DNA of 64,000 nt, taken from contig NZ_PYIX02000021.1 of assembly GCF_003024515.2 (NCBI RefSeq), forward strand, positions 1-64,000, given 5' to 3'. The DNA is from Acinetobacter sichuanensis. Its GTDB lineage: Bacteria; Pseudomonadota; Gammaproteobacteria; Pseudomonadales; Moraxellaceae. Each line of letters starts with the position of its first letter. The first letter of the stretch is position 1. The position numbers and the translations under genes are program-made. Shown one piece after another: positions 7,632 to 16,756 of the stretch. The notes below the pieces were generated by a model that was not told the DNA's origin, searched no databases, and saw only the letters and a list, made by a program, of their open reading frames with translations.

Positions 7632-9170
7632 ATGCTGTCTCGTTTGGTTCGACAAATATTACAGGCAACGGTCTATGACGTTGCAATCGAAACCCCACTC
7701 GAAGCAGCGCCACGAATTAGTGAAAAACTAAACAACAACATTCGCTTTAAACGCGAAGACTTGCAACCTGTCTTTTCCTTCAAACTGCGCGGTGCCTATA
7801 ACCGTATCAGTCAATTACCGAAATCTCAGTTGGAACGTGGCGTTATTACTGCTTCTGCGGGTAACCATGCTCAGGGCGTGGCATTATCTGGACAAAAGTT
7901 GGGTATTCGCGCCATTATTGTGATGCCAAAAACTACACCTGACATTAAAGTCCAAGCTGTAAAACGCTTAGGCGGTGAAGTGGTTTTACATGGTGACTCA
8001 TTTGATGTTGCCAATAAATATGCCATCCAACGGGCGACTGAAGAAGGCATGACGTTTATTCCACCGTATGATGATGAACTGGTCATGGCAGGACAAGGTA
8101 CCATTGCCAATGAAATTTTACGTCAATGGCGTGATGTTGATTATGTCTTTGTTGCGGTTGGCGGTGGCGGTCTCATCGCAGGTGTTGCAGCGTACTTGGG
8201 TGATGTTGCCCCACATGTCAAAGTTATTCCTGTGGAATATGATGAGTCAGCATGTTTAAAAGCAGCGTTTGAAGCCAATGAACGCGTGATTCTTCCTCAG
8301 GTTGGTTTATTTGCTGATGGTACGGCGGTAGCTCAAATTGGCGAAAAACCTTTTGAAGTCATTCAATTACAAAAATCAGATAACTCAGGTCCAATCGTTG
8401 AACGTGAAGTTGTATTGGTCAATACTGATGAAATCTGTGCAGCAATCAAAGATACTTATGATGAATGTCGTAGCATCGTTGAACCTTCTGGTGCAATGGC
8501 TTTAGCAGGTATTAAAAAATACGTCGAACAACATGAACTTGTTGGCAAAAATATGGTGTCAATTGTTTGCGGTGCAAACATGAACTTTGACCGTCTACGC
8601 TACATTGCTGAACGTACTGAACTGGGTGAGCGTAAAGAAGCGATTTTTGCAGTGACTATTCCTGAAGAAAAAGGCGCGTTCCTGAATTTCTGCCGTGCCT
8701 TACAAGGGCGTAATATCACCGAGTTTAACTACCGTGCAAGTGATGCAAGTGCAGCACAAGTTTTTGTCGGTATCAGCTTAAAATCAGGTGAAAAAGAACG
8801 TCACGACATCTATGAAGCTTTAAAACTTCATTATGACGTAGATGATTTATCTGATGATGAAGTGGCAAAACTGCATATCCGTTACTTGATCGGTGGTCAT
8901 GCCGACATTGCAAATGAACGTTTATTCCGCGTTGAGTTTCCTGAACGTCCGGGTGCATTATTGACTTTCTTAGAGCGTCTGGGTCCAACCCATAACATCA
9001 CCCTATTCCACTATCGTAACCACGGTGCAGCAGAAGGACGTGTTTTAGTTGGCTTAGAAGCAGAAGATGCACAGCAAAACCCAGATGGTTTAGTCGAAAC
9101 ATTGGAAACAATTACTTATCCTTATGTAGAAATTACCAATAACTTAGGTTATCAGCGTTTCTTGAAATAA
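7632..9170 (+). CDS. ilvA: Threonine ammonia-lyase, biosynthetic
   Basis: PLP enzyme converting threonine to 2-oxobutanoate, the first committed step to isoleucine. The PLP lysine lies in SFKLRGAYN (Lys51), and the glycine-rich phosphate loop is VGGGGLIAG. The 512-aa length and the C-terminal third with two ACT-like segments (LFRVEFPERPGALLTFLERL and a related earlier one) mark the biosynthetic, isoleucine-inhibited type rather than the short catabolic TdcB. It is divergent from rpiA and is followed by a strong terminator (9199-9233). The sequence shows no leader peptide. Confidence 0.96.
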   Translation: MLSRLVRQILQATVYDVAIETPLEAAPRISEKLNNNIRFKREDLQPVFSFKLRGAYNRISQLPKSQLERGVITASAGNHAQGVALSGQKLGIRAIIVMPKTTPDIKVQAVKRLGGEVVLHGDSFDVANKYAIQRATEEGMTFIPPYDDELVMAGQGTIANEILRQWRDVDYVFVAVGGGGLIAGVAAYLGDVAPHVKVIPVEYDESACLKAAFEANERVILPQVGLFADGTAVAQIGEKPFEVIQLQKSDNSGPIVEREVVLVNTDEICAAIKDTYDECRSIVEPSGAMALAGIKKYVEQHELVGKNMVSIVCGANMNFDRLRYIAERTELGERKEAIFAVTIPEEKGAFLNFCRALQGRNITEFNYRASDASAAQVFVGISLKSGEKERHDIYEALKLHYDVDDLSDDEVAKLHIRYLIGGHADIANERLFRVEFPERPGALLTFLERLGPTHNITLFHYRNHGAAEGRVLVGLEAEDAQQNPDGLVETLETITYPYVEITNNLGYQRFLK

Positions 9171-9198
9171 TATTGGTCTAAATATTAGTCTAAATATT

Positions 9199-9233
9199 AA
9201 AGCCAGTTTATAGATCATAGACTGGCTTTTTTT
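9199..9233 (+). terminator. Rho-independent terminator of ilvA
   Basis: AAAGCCAGT (9199-9207) pairs with ACTGGCTTT (9221-9229), followed by further T residues. It lies 28 bp after the ilvA stop. Confidence 0.85.
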
Positions 9234-9352
9234 ATTGATTTCTTTTATGTATTGTCATTAAATTTATAAAATAAAAAAATGAGCATATTGAAATACACTC
9301 ATTTTAATTTAGCTTGATGCTCGGGAGAGAAACTCAAACTTCAAATATTATT

Positions 9353-9466
9353 TTACTGTAAGACAAATTCCCAAATGATATACCCCAAAGCAAAACCAAG
9401 AAATGAATAAAGCGTAATAATGAAAAAAACAAAACTGGCTTTATTTTTCTTTTTAAAAAAATTCAT
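9353..9466 (-). CDS. Possible 37-residue single-pass membrane peptide
   Basis: ATG at 9466, TAA at 9353-9355. The product begins with a basic N-terminus (MNFFKKKNK) followed by about 25 hydrophobic residues rich in Phe, Ile, Leu and Gly, and ends FVLQ. This is the architecture of small inner-membrane peptides with a cytoplasmic positive end. A weak GGA-containing ribosome site lies upstream. It is alone in the roughly 400-bp gap between ilvA and the SUKH-like gene. I know of no specific homologue, and the coding call rests on architecture only. Confidence 0.45.
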   Translation of the reverse strand: MNFFKKKNKASFVFFIITLYSFLGFALGYIIWEFVLQ

Positions 9467-9577
9467 ACTACAATCCAAATTTAAATTTAGCATAAACATA
9501 CTAACTATTTGTTTTAAAAAAAGCCAACATTAAAAATAAAAACGTTATATTTCATTATCATATATAAAAATATCCAT

Positions 9578-10321
9578 TTAAACTTGATTTTCACTGGCTA
9601 AAAATTTAGTCGTCGCACCGATATTTTCGAGTTGTATTTGTATACGTTGACAATGTCGCTGTGAACCTGTTTCGATCTCTAAAGGAAGTTGCTGAATACA
9701 ATGTAAAGCTTCGGCACCTGTTAGCTTCAAATGCTGTTTGATAAAACTCACGACTTTTAATTTATGCTGACCTATTTCAGTTAATATTAATTTTCCGTAA
9801 ATCAAAGGTGTATATTCTTCAACAACAGTATTTTCATTTAACTGTGAAGTTTGAGTATTTTGCAATGAGCAATATAACTCATTCCATAGTTCTATTTTTA
9901 AATCTTTATGTTGTTGAATATATTCTGCAAACTTTAGTTTATCTTGTTCTAAAGTTTGAAAATATTTTAAATCTTGCTGAAACTGATCTAAATTTTCAGC
10001 AATTTTCTCAAAATCCCAACGCCCTGCGCCATGTTGAGCATAATACACAGGGAAACCTTGTGCAGACGCTGTCAAATAAATCACAAAGGGATCAGCAAAA
10101 TAATTCACTGCGATAACATAAGCATCTGGATGCCAATCCCCTGCTTGATGTCCAGTTAAATCATTTTCTGAGTTTCCACAAAATCGATAGCCCTCTTGAA
10201 AATCCAAAAATGAAGCGATATCTGGATAATGACAAGGTAGACACATCATTTCCATTTCAAACGGCATAGCTAAAAAATCAATTAAATCTTTTGGTAAAAC
10301 AACCGACATCATGCCATCCAT
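9578..10321 (-). CDS. SUKH (SMI1/KNR4)-like protein with L7/L12-like C-terminal segment
   Basis: About 247 aa, cytoplasmic. The N-terminal 110 residues have the SUKH feel: a hydrophobic core followed by DAYVIAVNYFADPFVIY and an HGAGRWDFEKIAENLDQF ending. The last 60 residues (KVVSFIKQHLKLTGAEALHCIQQLPLEI...) resemble the helix-strand pattern of the ribosomal L7/L12 C-terminal fold. SUKH proteins are often immunity proteins of contact-dependent toxins, but no toxin gene is adjacent. The frame opens at a TTG (10330); ATG 10321, 10312 or 10309 are all possible starts. Function is inferred only from fold resemblance. Confidence 0.6.
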   Translation of the reverse strand: MDGMMSVVLPKDLIDFLAMPFEMEMMCLPCHYPDIASFLDFQEGYRFCGNSENDLTGHQAGDWHPDAYVIAVNYFADPFVIYLTASAQGFPVYYAQHGAGRWDFEKIAENLDQFQQDLKYFQTLEQDKLKFAEYIQQHKDLKIELWNELYCSLQNTQTSQLNENTVVEEYTPLIYGKLILTEIGQHKLKVVSFIKQHLKLTGAEALHCIQQLPLEIETGSQRHCQRIQIQLENIGATTKFLASENQV

Positions 10322-10376
10322 TTTAGTCAATATCGCTGCAAATATTATAACCTACTCTAACTCGTTCAATATAAAG

Positions 10377-12155
10377 TTAGCGCTGATAAATCAGCTTACC
10401 TTCTTTATACGTTGCCAAAATTTGAATGTCTTTAATTTTTTGACTGTCTATTTTCAATGGGTCATCACTTAAAATCACAAAATCACCATATTTTCCTTGT
10501 TCTAATGTACCTTTTTGCTTTTCCTCAAAATATTGATATGCCGCCCAATCTGTCACACTTTTTAAGGCAATATAGGGACTCACTCGCTGCTCTGCACCTA
10601 ACACTTTACCGCTCCGTGTCGTGCGATTGACCGTCGCATCTAACACCATCATACTTTTTGGCGGAATCACAGGTGCATCATGATGTTGAGTAAAGATCAT
10701 GCCACGTTTAAGTGCTGAACCTGTAGGCGAAATACGTGAGGCACGTTGCTCACCTAAGGTTTGTGCGACATGCCAATCGCCCCAATAATAAGTATGCAGT
10801 GAAAAAAATGAAGGAATAAGCTTTAATTTTTTAGCTTGATCTAACTGGTCTTCACGCATCGTTTGTGCATGAATAATCACATCACGGCGTTGTGCTGTTG
10901 GAAAATGTTTCTGTGAATTTGTAATCACACTGAGGTATTGATCAATCGCTGCGTCACCATTGGCATGTGCTAAAACTTGCCAATCATGTTGAAATGCTAA
11001 ATCAATCATTTTCTGTACATCTTGTTGTTGTGCAAATGCAGGATAGCCCCGATAATTTTTATCTTGCCCTTCAGGTGGAATTATATAAGGCTGCGTCAAC
11101 CATGCTGTTTTACCCTGTGGTGAACCATCTAAACTGATTTTCACCCCACCTATGCGAAAATGATTTTGGTAATTTTTACTGCTACCGTGTTGTAACATAT
11201 AACTTTGTTCAGAACTGATATCTGGATATGACACCACATCAATTGGTAATTGATTTCGATTAGCTAGACTACGCCATAACTCAGTGGTTCCATGATCTGC
11301 ACGTCCTTCTTGTACAGTGGTATAGCCATTTTCCACATAGGTGTTGACTGCTTTTAATGCCATTTTTTCCATCATTTGTGGAGGCACAGTTTTAAATGCT
11401 TGCATCATCGCTTGAATGACAATACTTTCCTCTAATACGCCATTCGGTTCATTTGTACCATGTACACGACGAATGACACCTCCATCTGGATTTTTCGTCG
11501 CAGAAGTAATATTGAGCAATGCTAAAGCTTTATGATTCACAGAAGCAAGATGACCTGATTGATGTAAAATCAAAACAGGCTGTGTGGTTGAAACTTGATC
11601 TAAATCACTTGCTGTAGGATGCTTATTTTCTTGTAATTGTGCATCATCATAACCATTACCAATGATCCAGCCTGAAGTTGCTTGAATAAAATCAGGGTTT
11701 TGTGCTGCCCAGTTTTTCATTGCCTGAACTAAAGTCGTAATATTAACCACATTACCATCAGGAGGTGAATATAAGTTTGCGACAGTTTGTTGCATACCCA
11801 CTGAGTTTAAATGACTATGTGCATCAATAATGCCGGGAATCACGGTTTTATTTTTTAAATCTAAACGTTGTGCTTGGGCTGCTATTTTTTCAGCATCAAC
11901 TAATTTTCCAGTAAAACGAATGATTCCATTTTCAATCAACATAGCTTCTACATACTGCGGCTGATCACCCTGCATGGTTAAAATAGAACCACCATAGACA
12001 AGTAACGAGCTTGTGTCATGATTTTGCGGTTGGTCTGATAAAGTATGTGGCGAATCTCGCTGTGTTTGAAAAGATGTGGAACTACATGCACTGAGCAATG
12101 CAACATGTGAAAATAATAAAGCACTTAAACCTAGAGAAAATTTATTTTGTATCAT
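10377..12155 (-). CDS. YtcJ-type amidohydrolase, predicted lipoprotein
   Basis: About 592 aa from ATG 12155, chosen because GAGG lies 9 bases upstream; an in-frame ATG at 12209 would add 18 polar residues. The N-terminus is a lipoprotein signal with lipobox LLSAC, so the mature protein would be anchored by its cysteine in a membrane. The core has the metal-binding GIIDAHSHLN (HxH), a mid HANGDAAID and a C-terminal composite beta region (YGDFVILSDDPLKI) typical of the amidohydrolase_3/YtcJ group. The substrate is unknown; relatives act on amide or imide bonds. It is a single gene, with only a weak 6-bp stem after its stop. Confidence 0.82.
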   Translation of the reverse strand: MIQNKFSLGLSALLFSHVALLSACSSTSFQTQRDSPHTLSDQPQNHDTSSLLVYGGSILTMQGDQPQYVEAMLIENGIIRFTGKLVDAEKIAAQAQRLDLKNKTVIPGIIDAHSHLNSVGMQQTVANLYSPPDGNVVNITTLVQAMKNWAAQNPDFIQATSGWIIGNGYDDAQLQENKHPTASDLDQVSTTQPVLILHQSGHLASVNHKALALLNITSATKNPDGGVIRRVHGTNEPNGVLEESIVIQAMMQAFKTVPPQMMEKMALKAVNTYVENGYTTVQEGRADHGTTELWRSLANRNQLPIDVVSYPDISSEQSYMLQHGSSKNYQNHFRIGGVKISLDGSPQGKTAWLTQPYIIPPEGQDKNYRGYPAFAQQQDVQKMIDLAFQHDWQVLAHANGDAAIDQYLSVITNSQKHFPTAQRRDVIIHAQTMREDQLDQAKKLKLIPSFFSLHTYYWGDWHVAQTLGEQRASRISPTGSALKRGMIFTQHHDAPVIPPKSMMVLDATVNRTTRSGKVLGAEQRVSPYIALKSVTDWAAYQYFEEKQKGTLEQGKYGDFVILSDDPLKIDSQKIKDIQILATYKEGKLIYQR

Positions 12156-12298
12156 TTGTCTCATCCTCATTTCATTATCATTTTTTATCGCTTGATTGAT
12201 TATAGACATATTTTTTATTTTTCATGTAGAAAATAAACTTGATTTATCAAATGATTTTTTATATTTATTTCATGATCAATAAATTTAAATGTATAAAG

Positions 12299-12332
12299 AA
12301 AAAGAGCACAAACCCTCGTTTATGCTCTTTTT
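12299..12332 (-). terminator. Terminator of the czc operon
   Basis: AAAAAGAGCA (12299-12308) pairs with TGCTCTTTTT (12323-12332). Read on the minus strand it lies about 15 bp after the czcA stop and gives a U-rich tail. Confidence 0.8.
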
Positions 12333-12347
12333 AAACATTTCAAAGAC

Positions 12348-15300
12348 TTATCTCATTACTTTTCTTTCATTGATCCAACGATAAAGCACAGGTAAAAGTA
12401 CTAAAGTTAATGCTGTAGATGACAATATTCCACCAATCACGACAGTTGCCAATGGACGTTGTACTTCGGCACCTGTACCCGTTGCCAATGCCATCGGTAC
12501 AAAACCTAAAGATGCGACACAAGCCGTCATCAATACAGGGCGCAAACGCATCACTGCACCTTGCCATGTGGCATGATGAATATCAAACTGTTGACGTAAT
12601 TCTTTGATAAACGTCAACATCACCAAACCATTTAACACGGCTACACCCGATAAAGCAATAAAACCAATCCCTGCCGACATTGATAATGGAATATCTCTGA
12701 GCCAAAGTGCAACAAGCCCACCGCATAATGCAAATGGCACACCTGAAAACACTAAAAGACTTTCTTTTATACTGTGGAATACAGCCATTAATAAAATAAA
12801 AATCGTGATCAAAGCCAAAGGTACAACCAATTGCATACGTGCTTTTGCTGACATCAGATTTTCAAATTGACCACCATAATCTAACCAGTAACCACTGGGT
12901 AAGGTATCTTTGGCTAAAGTGCTCTGTAGTTCTTTGACAAAAGAGCCTAAATCACGCCCTTCTACATTGGCAGTCACCACCACACGACGTTTGGCATTTT
13001 CACGACTGACTTGGTTGATTCCTAAAATATTTTCAACTTTTGCGACATCTTGCAGTTGAATCAAACCACCATTGGGTAGTTGAATTGGAAGTTGTGCCAA
13101 TTGCTCAGGTGTGCGTTGTGCTTCATCCAAACGCACTACAAAATCAAAGCGTTTGTCTCCTTCTAAAATCATGCCCACACTTTGTCCACCCATACTCATT
13201 GCCACTAAGTCTTGAATAGATTTTACAGATAAACCATATTGTGCAGCTTTGGTATTATCGATATCAATATTTAATAAAGGAAGCCCACTGGTTTGTTCAA
13301 CATTGACGGCAGTTGCCCCTGAAATAGCACGAACTTTTTGTGCAATACGATTGGCTTCTTGGTTCAAAACTTCCATATCATCACCAAAAATTTTGATTCC
13401 GACATCACTACGTACACCTGAAATCAGCTCATTAAAACGTAGCTCAATCGGCTGTGAAAACTCACTGTTATTTCCGGGTAAAGTGTCCAAAAATGCAATC
13501 ATACGTTGACGTAATTCATCAATGCTTTCTTTTGGATTTGACCATTGATCACGTGGCTTTAACAATAGGACAGCATCGGAAATATTGGGTGGCATAACAT
13601 CCGTTGCAACTTCTGCTGTTCCTGTTCGGGCAAAAATTGCTTTTATTTCAGGGAATTTTTTTAACAATAATTTTTCTGTATTTTCTTGCATCCGTAAGGA
13701 CTGCTCTAGCCCTGTACTCGGTGAGCGCATTTGTTGTACTGCAAAATCTCCCTCACTCAGTTGTGGTGCAAACTCGCTCCCAATTTTTGTGGCTAAAACT
13801 CCCGTTAAAACTAAAATACATAATGCAACTGTTAAAACAAAACCTCGAAATTCGTACGCCCAATCCAACATTTTTTCATAGCGTGTTTTTAAACCATGCA
13901 TCCAACGACTTTCAGTTTCTTTTACAGCACCATTGACAAATAATGCCACAGCCGCAGGAACAAAAGTGACGGATAAAATCATTGCACCAAGTAAGGCTAA
14001 AACCACCGTCATTGCCATCGGATGAAAGAGTTTTGCCTCAACCCCAGACAAAGCAAAGATCGGTAAATACACGACAAGAATAATCAATTGACCAAAAATT
14101 AAAGGACGTCGTGCCTGTTTCGCTGCTAAAAAAACCTCAGTAAAACGTTCTGAACGTGTCAATAAACGCCCTCGATGTTTTTGTGCTTCAGCAAGGCGTC
14201 GAATACAGTTTTCGACGATGACCACCGCACCATCCACAATAATCCCGAAATCCAATGCCCCTAAACTCATTAAGTTGGCACTAATTTTTTGTTCTGCCAT
14301 GCCTGACAAGGTAAACAACATGGATAAAGGAATAACACATGCGGTGATTAACGCTGCTCGAATATTTCCCAAAAATAAGAACAAAATGATGATGACTAAA
14401 ATTGCGCCTTCAACCAAATTTTTTTGTACAGTTTTAATAGCACGATCAACCAAATGAGTACGATCATAAACGGTTTCGATGATCACACCTTTGGGTAAAC
14501 TGCTTTGAATACTTTGTACTTTCGCATCAATCGCTTGGGCAACAGTTCGACTATTTTCTCCCATCATCATCATGGCGATCCCGAGTATAGCTTCTTCGCC
14601 ATTATAGGTTGCTGCACCTGTGCGTAAGTCATGCCCAACAGAAACTGTCGCAATATCTGCAACACGAATTGGGTAACCATTTTTATTGGCGATACTGATA
14701 TTCTCAATATCACTTAGGCTATTAAGTGTTCCAGGTACACGAACAGTGAGTTGTTGCCCATTTTTTTCAATATAACCTGCACCACGGTTTTCATTATTTT
14801 CAGTTAAAGCTGTTTGTAAATCACTTAATGGAATTTGTAATTGCTGCAAACGTGTTAAATCAGGGGCTACAACAAAGGTTTTATTAAAGCCACCAATACT
14901 ATTGACCTCAGCAACGCCAGCAACTCGCTGTAACTGTGGACGTACCACCCAATCTTGGATTTCGCGTAAATCCATTGCACTATAGGGCGTTCCATCTGGT
15001 TTTTTTGCATTTGGCTCAGCTTTAATCACCCATTGATAAATTTCACCTAAGCCTGTAGAAATCGGGGACATCGTGGGCTGAATACCGACAGGAATTTCAC
15101 TTGCAGCTTCTTGTAAACGTTGATTAATCAACTGCCGTGCCCAGTAAATATCGGTTCCATCTTCAAAAATAATAGTGACTTGCGATAAACCATAACGTGA
15201 AATAGAACGTGTTTGTTCGAGTTTTGGCAAACCTGACATCGCATTTTCAATCGGATAGGTAATGCGTTGCTCAGTTTCTAAAGCCGTAAAACCATTGGCT

Positions 15301-15506
15301 TGGGTATTAATTTGCACTTGCGTATTGGTAATATCAGGAACAGCATCGATGGGTAATTTTTGATAGCTATAAATTCCTACACCAATCCACGCCACCACAA
15401 AGAGCATGACCCAAATCGCATTTTGAATAGAAAACTGAATAATACGGTCAAACCAGCCTTCGGGCTTGGGTAAATGATGTCCGTTTTGAGGCGAGTTAGT
15501 GTTCAT
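12348..15506 (-). CDS. czcA: CzcA-type heavy-metal efflux RND transporter
   Basis: 1052-aa inner-membrane proton/cation antiporter that is the pump of a tripartite divalent-metal (Co/Zn/Cd-type) exporter. It shows the N-terminal transmembrane helix (about 28-48), the large periplasmic porter domain, and the TM4 motif DFGIIVDGAVVIVEN (Asp419, Asp425) diagnostic of the heavy-metal RND subfamily. The second half repeats the fold. The start overlaps the end of czcB by 11 bp, indicating translational coupling. The exact metal cannot be fixed from sequence; the His-rich CzcB partner and CzcI-like protein favour Zn/Co/Cd over Cu/Ag. Confidence 0.92.
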   Translation of the reverse strand: MNTNSPQNGHHLPKPEGWFDRIIQFSIQNAIWVMLFVVAWIGVGIYSYQKLPIDAVPDITNTQVQINTQANGFTALETEQRITYPIENAMSGLPKLEQTRSISRYGLSQVTIIFEDGTDIYWARQLINQRLQEAASEIPVGIQPTMSPISTGLGEIYQWVIKAEPNAKKPDGTPYSAMDLREIQDWVVRPQLQRVAGVAEVNSIGGFNKTFVVAPDLTRLQQLQIPLSDLQTALTENNENRGAGYIEKNGQQLTVRVPGTLNSLSDIENISIANKNGYPIRVADIATVSVGHDLRTGAATYNGEEAILGIAMMMMGENSRTVAQAIDAKVQSIQSSLPKGVIIETVYDRTHLVDRAIKTVQKNLVEGAILVIIILFLFLGNIRAALITACVIPLSMLFTLSGMAEQKISANLMSLGALDFGIIVDGAVVIVENCIRRLAEAQKHRGRLLTRSERFTEVFLAAKQARRPLIFGQLIILVVYLPIFALSGVEAKLFHPMAMTVVLALLGAMILSVTFVPAAVALFVNGAVKETESRWMHGLKTRYEKMLDWAYEFRGFVLTVALCILVLTGVLATKIGSEFAPQLSEGDFAVQQMRSPSTGLEQSLRMQENTEKLLLKKFPEIKAIFARTGTAEVATDVMPPNISDAVLLLKPRDQWSNPKESIDELRQRMIAFLDTLPGNNSEFSQPIELRFNELISGVRSDVGIKIFGDDMEVLNQEANRIAQKVRAISGATAVNVEQTSGLPLLNIDIDNTKAAQYGLSVKSIQDLVAMSMGGQSVGMILEGDKRFDFVVRLDEAQRTPEQLAQLPIQLPNGGLIQLQDVAKVENILGINQVSRENAKRRVVVTANVEGRDLGSFVKELQSTLAKDTLPSGYWLDYGGQFENLMSAKARMQLVVPLALITIFILLMAVFHSIKESLLVFSGVPFALCGGLVALWLRDIPLSMSAGIGFIALSGVAVLNGLVMLTFIKELRQQFDIHHATWQGAVMRLRPVLMTACVASLGFVPMALATGTGAEVQRPLATVVIGGILSSTALTLVLLPVLYRWINERKVMR

Positions 15507-16755
15507 GGGTCGCCTCTCCTTTTTCTAATTCTGATTTTAGTAAGAAACTCCCTTGCGCTGCATATTGTTGTCCGACACTGACGCCAGAAATCACACTGAC
15601 CCATTCAGGGTCATCAATTTCAGTATTTAATTGTACAGGCTGGGCGCTAAACTCTATTTTTTGATCATGATTTTTCACAACAAATACAACACTTTGTCCT
15701 TCAACTTGCTGTATTGCACTTTTTTGGATACGAATGCCTTGTGTCGTGCCTTGTTCTAATAAAATATTGACCATTAAATTGGGCTTCAACTCTACCGACT
15801 GTGACAAGACTTTAGCTCTGACTTGTAAACGTCCTGTTTGTGCATCTGCTTCAGTATTTAAACTTTGCACTTCTGCTTGAAAATGATTGCCTGACTGTAA
15901 TGATTTAAAGTTAATTTTTCGGTTTGGACTAAAATGTTGCACATCGGCATGCGGCACAATAAATTCAAGCCATAATTGATTCAACTGATCAATCACAAAA
16001 AGCTGATCTGCAAGTTGCACATTTTCACCCACGACCAAATCTTTTTTACTGATCACACCTGAAATAGGTGCTTTAAGCTGATATTGCCCACGACTGGAAC
16101 TCGCCGTACCAAAAGCACTTAAGCGAGATTGAGCTGCTTGTACTTGAATTTGTGCTTGTTGATAGGCGTTATATGCACGTTGATAATCTTGTTTAGCAGA
16201 AATACCTTGCTGCCAAAGTTGACGTTCACGCTCATAATCTTGTTTTGCTAATTGTAAATTGGCTTGCTCTAATTTTAAGTTAGCTTGTTGGTCAACCAAA
16301 TCGGGAACAAGTAAAGTTGCCAACACTTGCCCTTTCTGAACAGATTGTCCCAACTGCACATAAACTGCCTCGACATGACCACTAAAATTAGGTGAAACAT
16401 GGGCTTGCTGGTCAGTATTCACCGTCAATTTTGCAGGATAAGTTGCCAACTTCATTACATTGCCTTGTTCAACTTTAGCTAACTGAATACCTTGTTCAAC
16501 CAACTGTTGTGCAGTTAAAGCAATACTTTCTGTATGCCCTTCTTCTGCATGTTCATCTTCTTCATGTGCATGTTCTTTTTCCTCCGCATGTGATTCTTCT
16601 GCACCATGCCCATGTTCATCTGTTTTGGCTTGATCTTTCGTCCACCACATCAATGCCGCAGCTAAAATTGCAGTACTAATGACAGCAATGAGGATCAAAA
16701 TAGACTGAGAAACTTTTCCTGATTGTGTATTTAAATCTAATTTTTGTTTGATCAT
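15496..16755 (-). CDS. czcB: CzcB-type membrane fusion protein with His-rich N-terminus
   Basis: 419-aa periplasmic adaptor linking the CzcA pump to the outer-membrane channel. There is one N-terminal transmembrane helix (about 18-37), then a His/Glu-rich tract at about 46-77 with seven histidines that could bind metal. The barrel-sandwich half-motif (VYVQLGQSVQKGQVLATL), a coiled-coil hairpin rich in Gln/Ala, and LKAPISGVISKKDLVVGENV follow. It begins 1 bp after czcC and overlaps czcA by 11 bp. The His-rich tract is what distinguishes zinc-type adaptors from CusB. Confidence 0.92.
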   Translation of the reverse strand: MIKQKLDLNTQSGKVSQSILILIAVISTAILAAALMWWTKDQAKTDEHGHGAEESHAEEKEHAHEEDEHAEEGHTESIALTAQQLVEQGIQLAKVEQGNVMKLATYPAKLTVNTDQQAHVSPNFSGHVEAVYVQLGQSVQKGQVLATLLVPDLVDQQANLKLEQANLQLAKQDYERERQLWQQGISAKQDYQRAYNAYQQAQIQVQAAQSRLSAFGTASSSRGQYQLKAPISGVISKKDLVVGENVQLADQLFVIDQLNQLWLEFIVPHADVQHFSPNRKINFKSLQSGNHFQAEVQSLNTEADAQTGRLQVRAKVLSQSVELKPNLMVNILLEQGTTQGIRIQKSAIQQVEGQSVVFVVKNHDQKIEFSAQPVQLNTEIDDPEWVSVISGVSVGQQYAAQGSFLLKSELEKGEATHEH

Positions 16756-16756
16756 T

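Larger units (their letters stand above)
9171..9577. other. Intergenic region after ilvA
   Basis: It holds a 12-bp direct duplication (TCTAAATATTAG-like, about 9175-9199), the ilvA terminator and the possible 37-aa ORF. The remainder (9234-9352 and 9467-9577) is AT-rich with no further signal recognised. Confidence 0.6.

Noticed and set aside
13585..13936. Two overlapping plus-strand ORFs opposite czcA
   Set aside because: Both are antisense shadows of the RND pump gene, overlapping each other in different frames.
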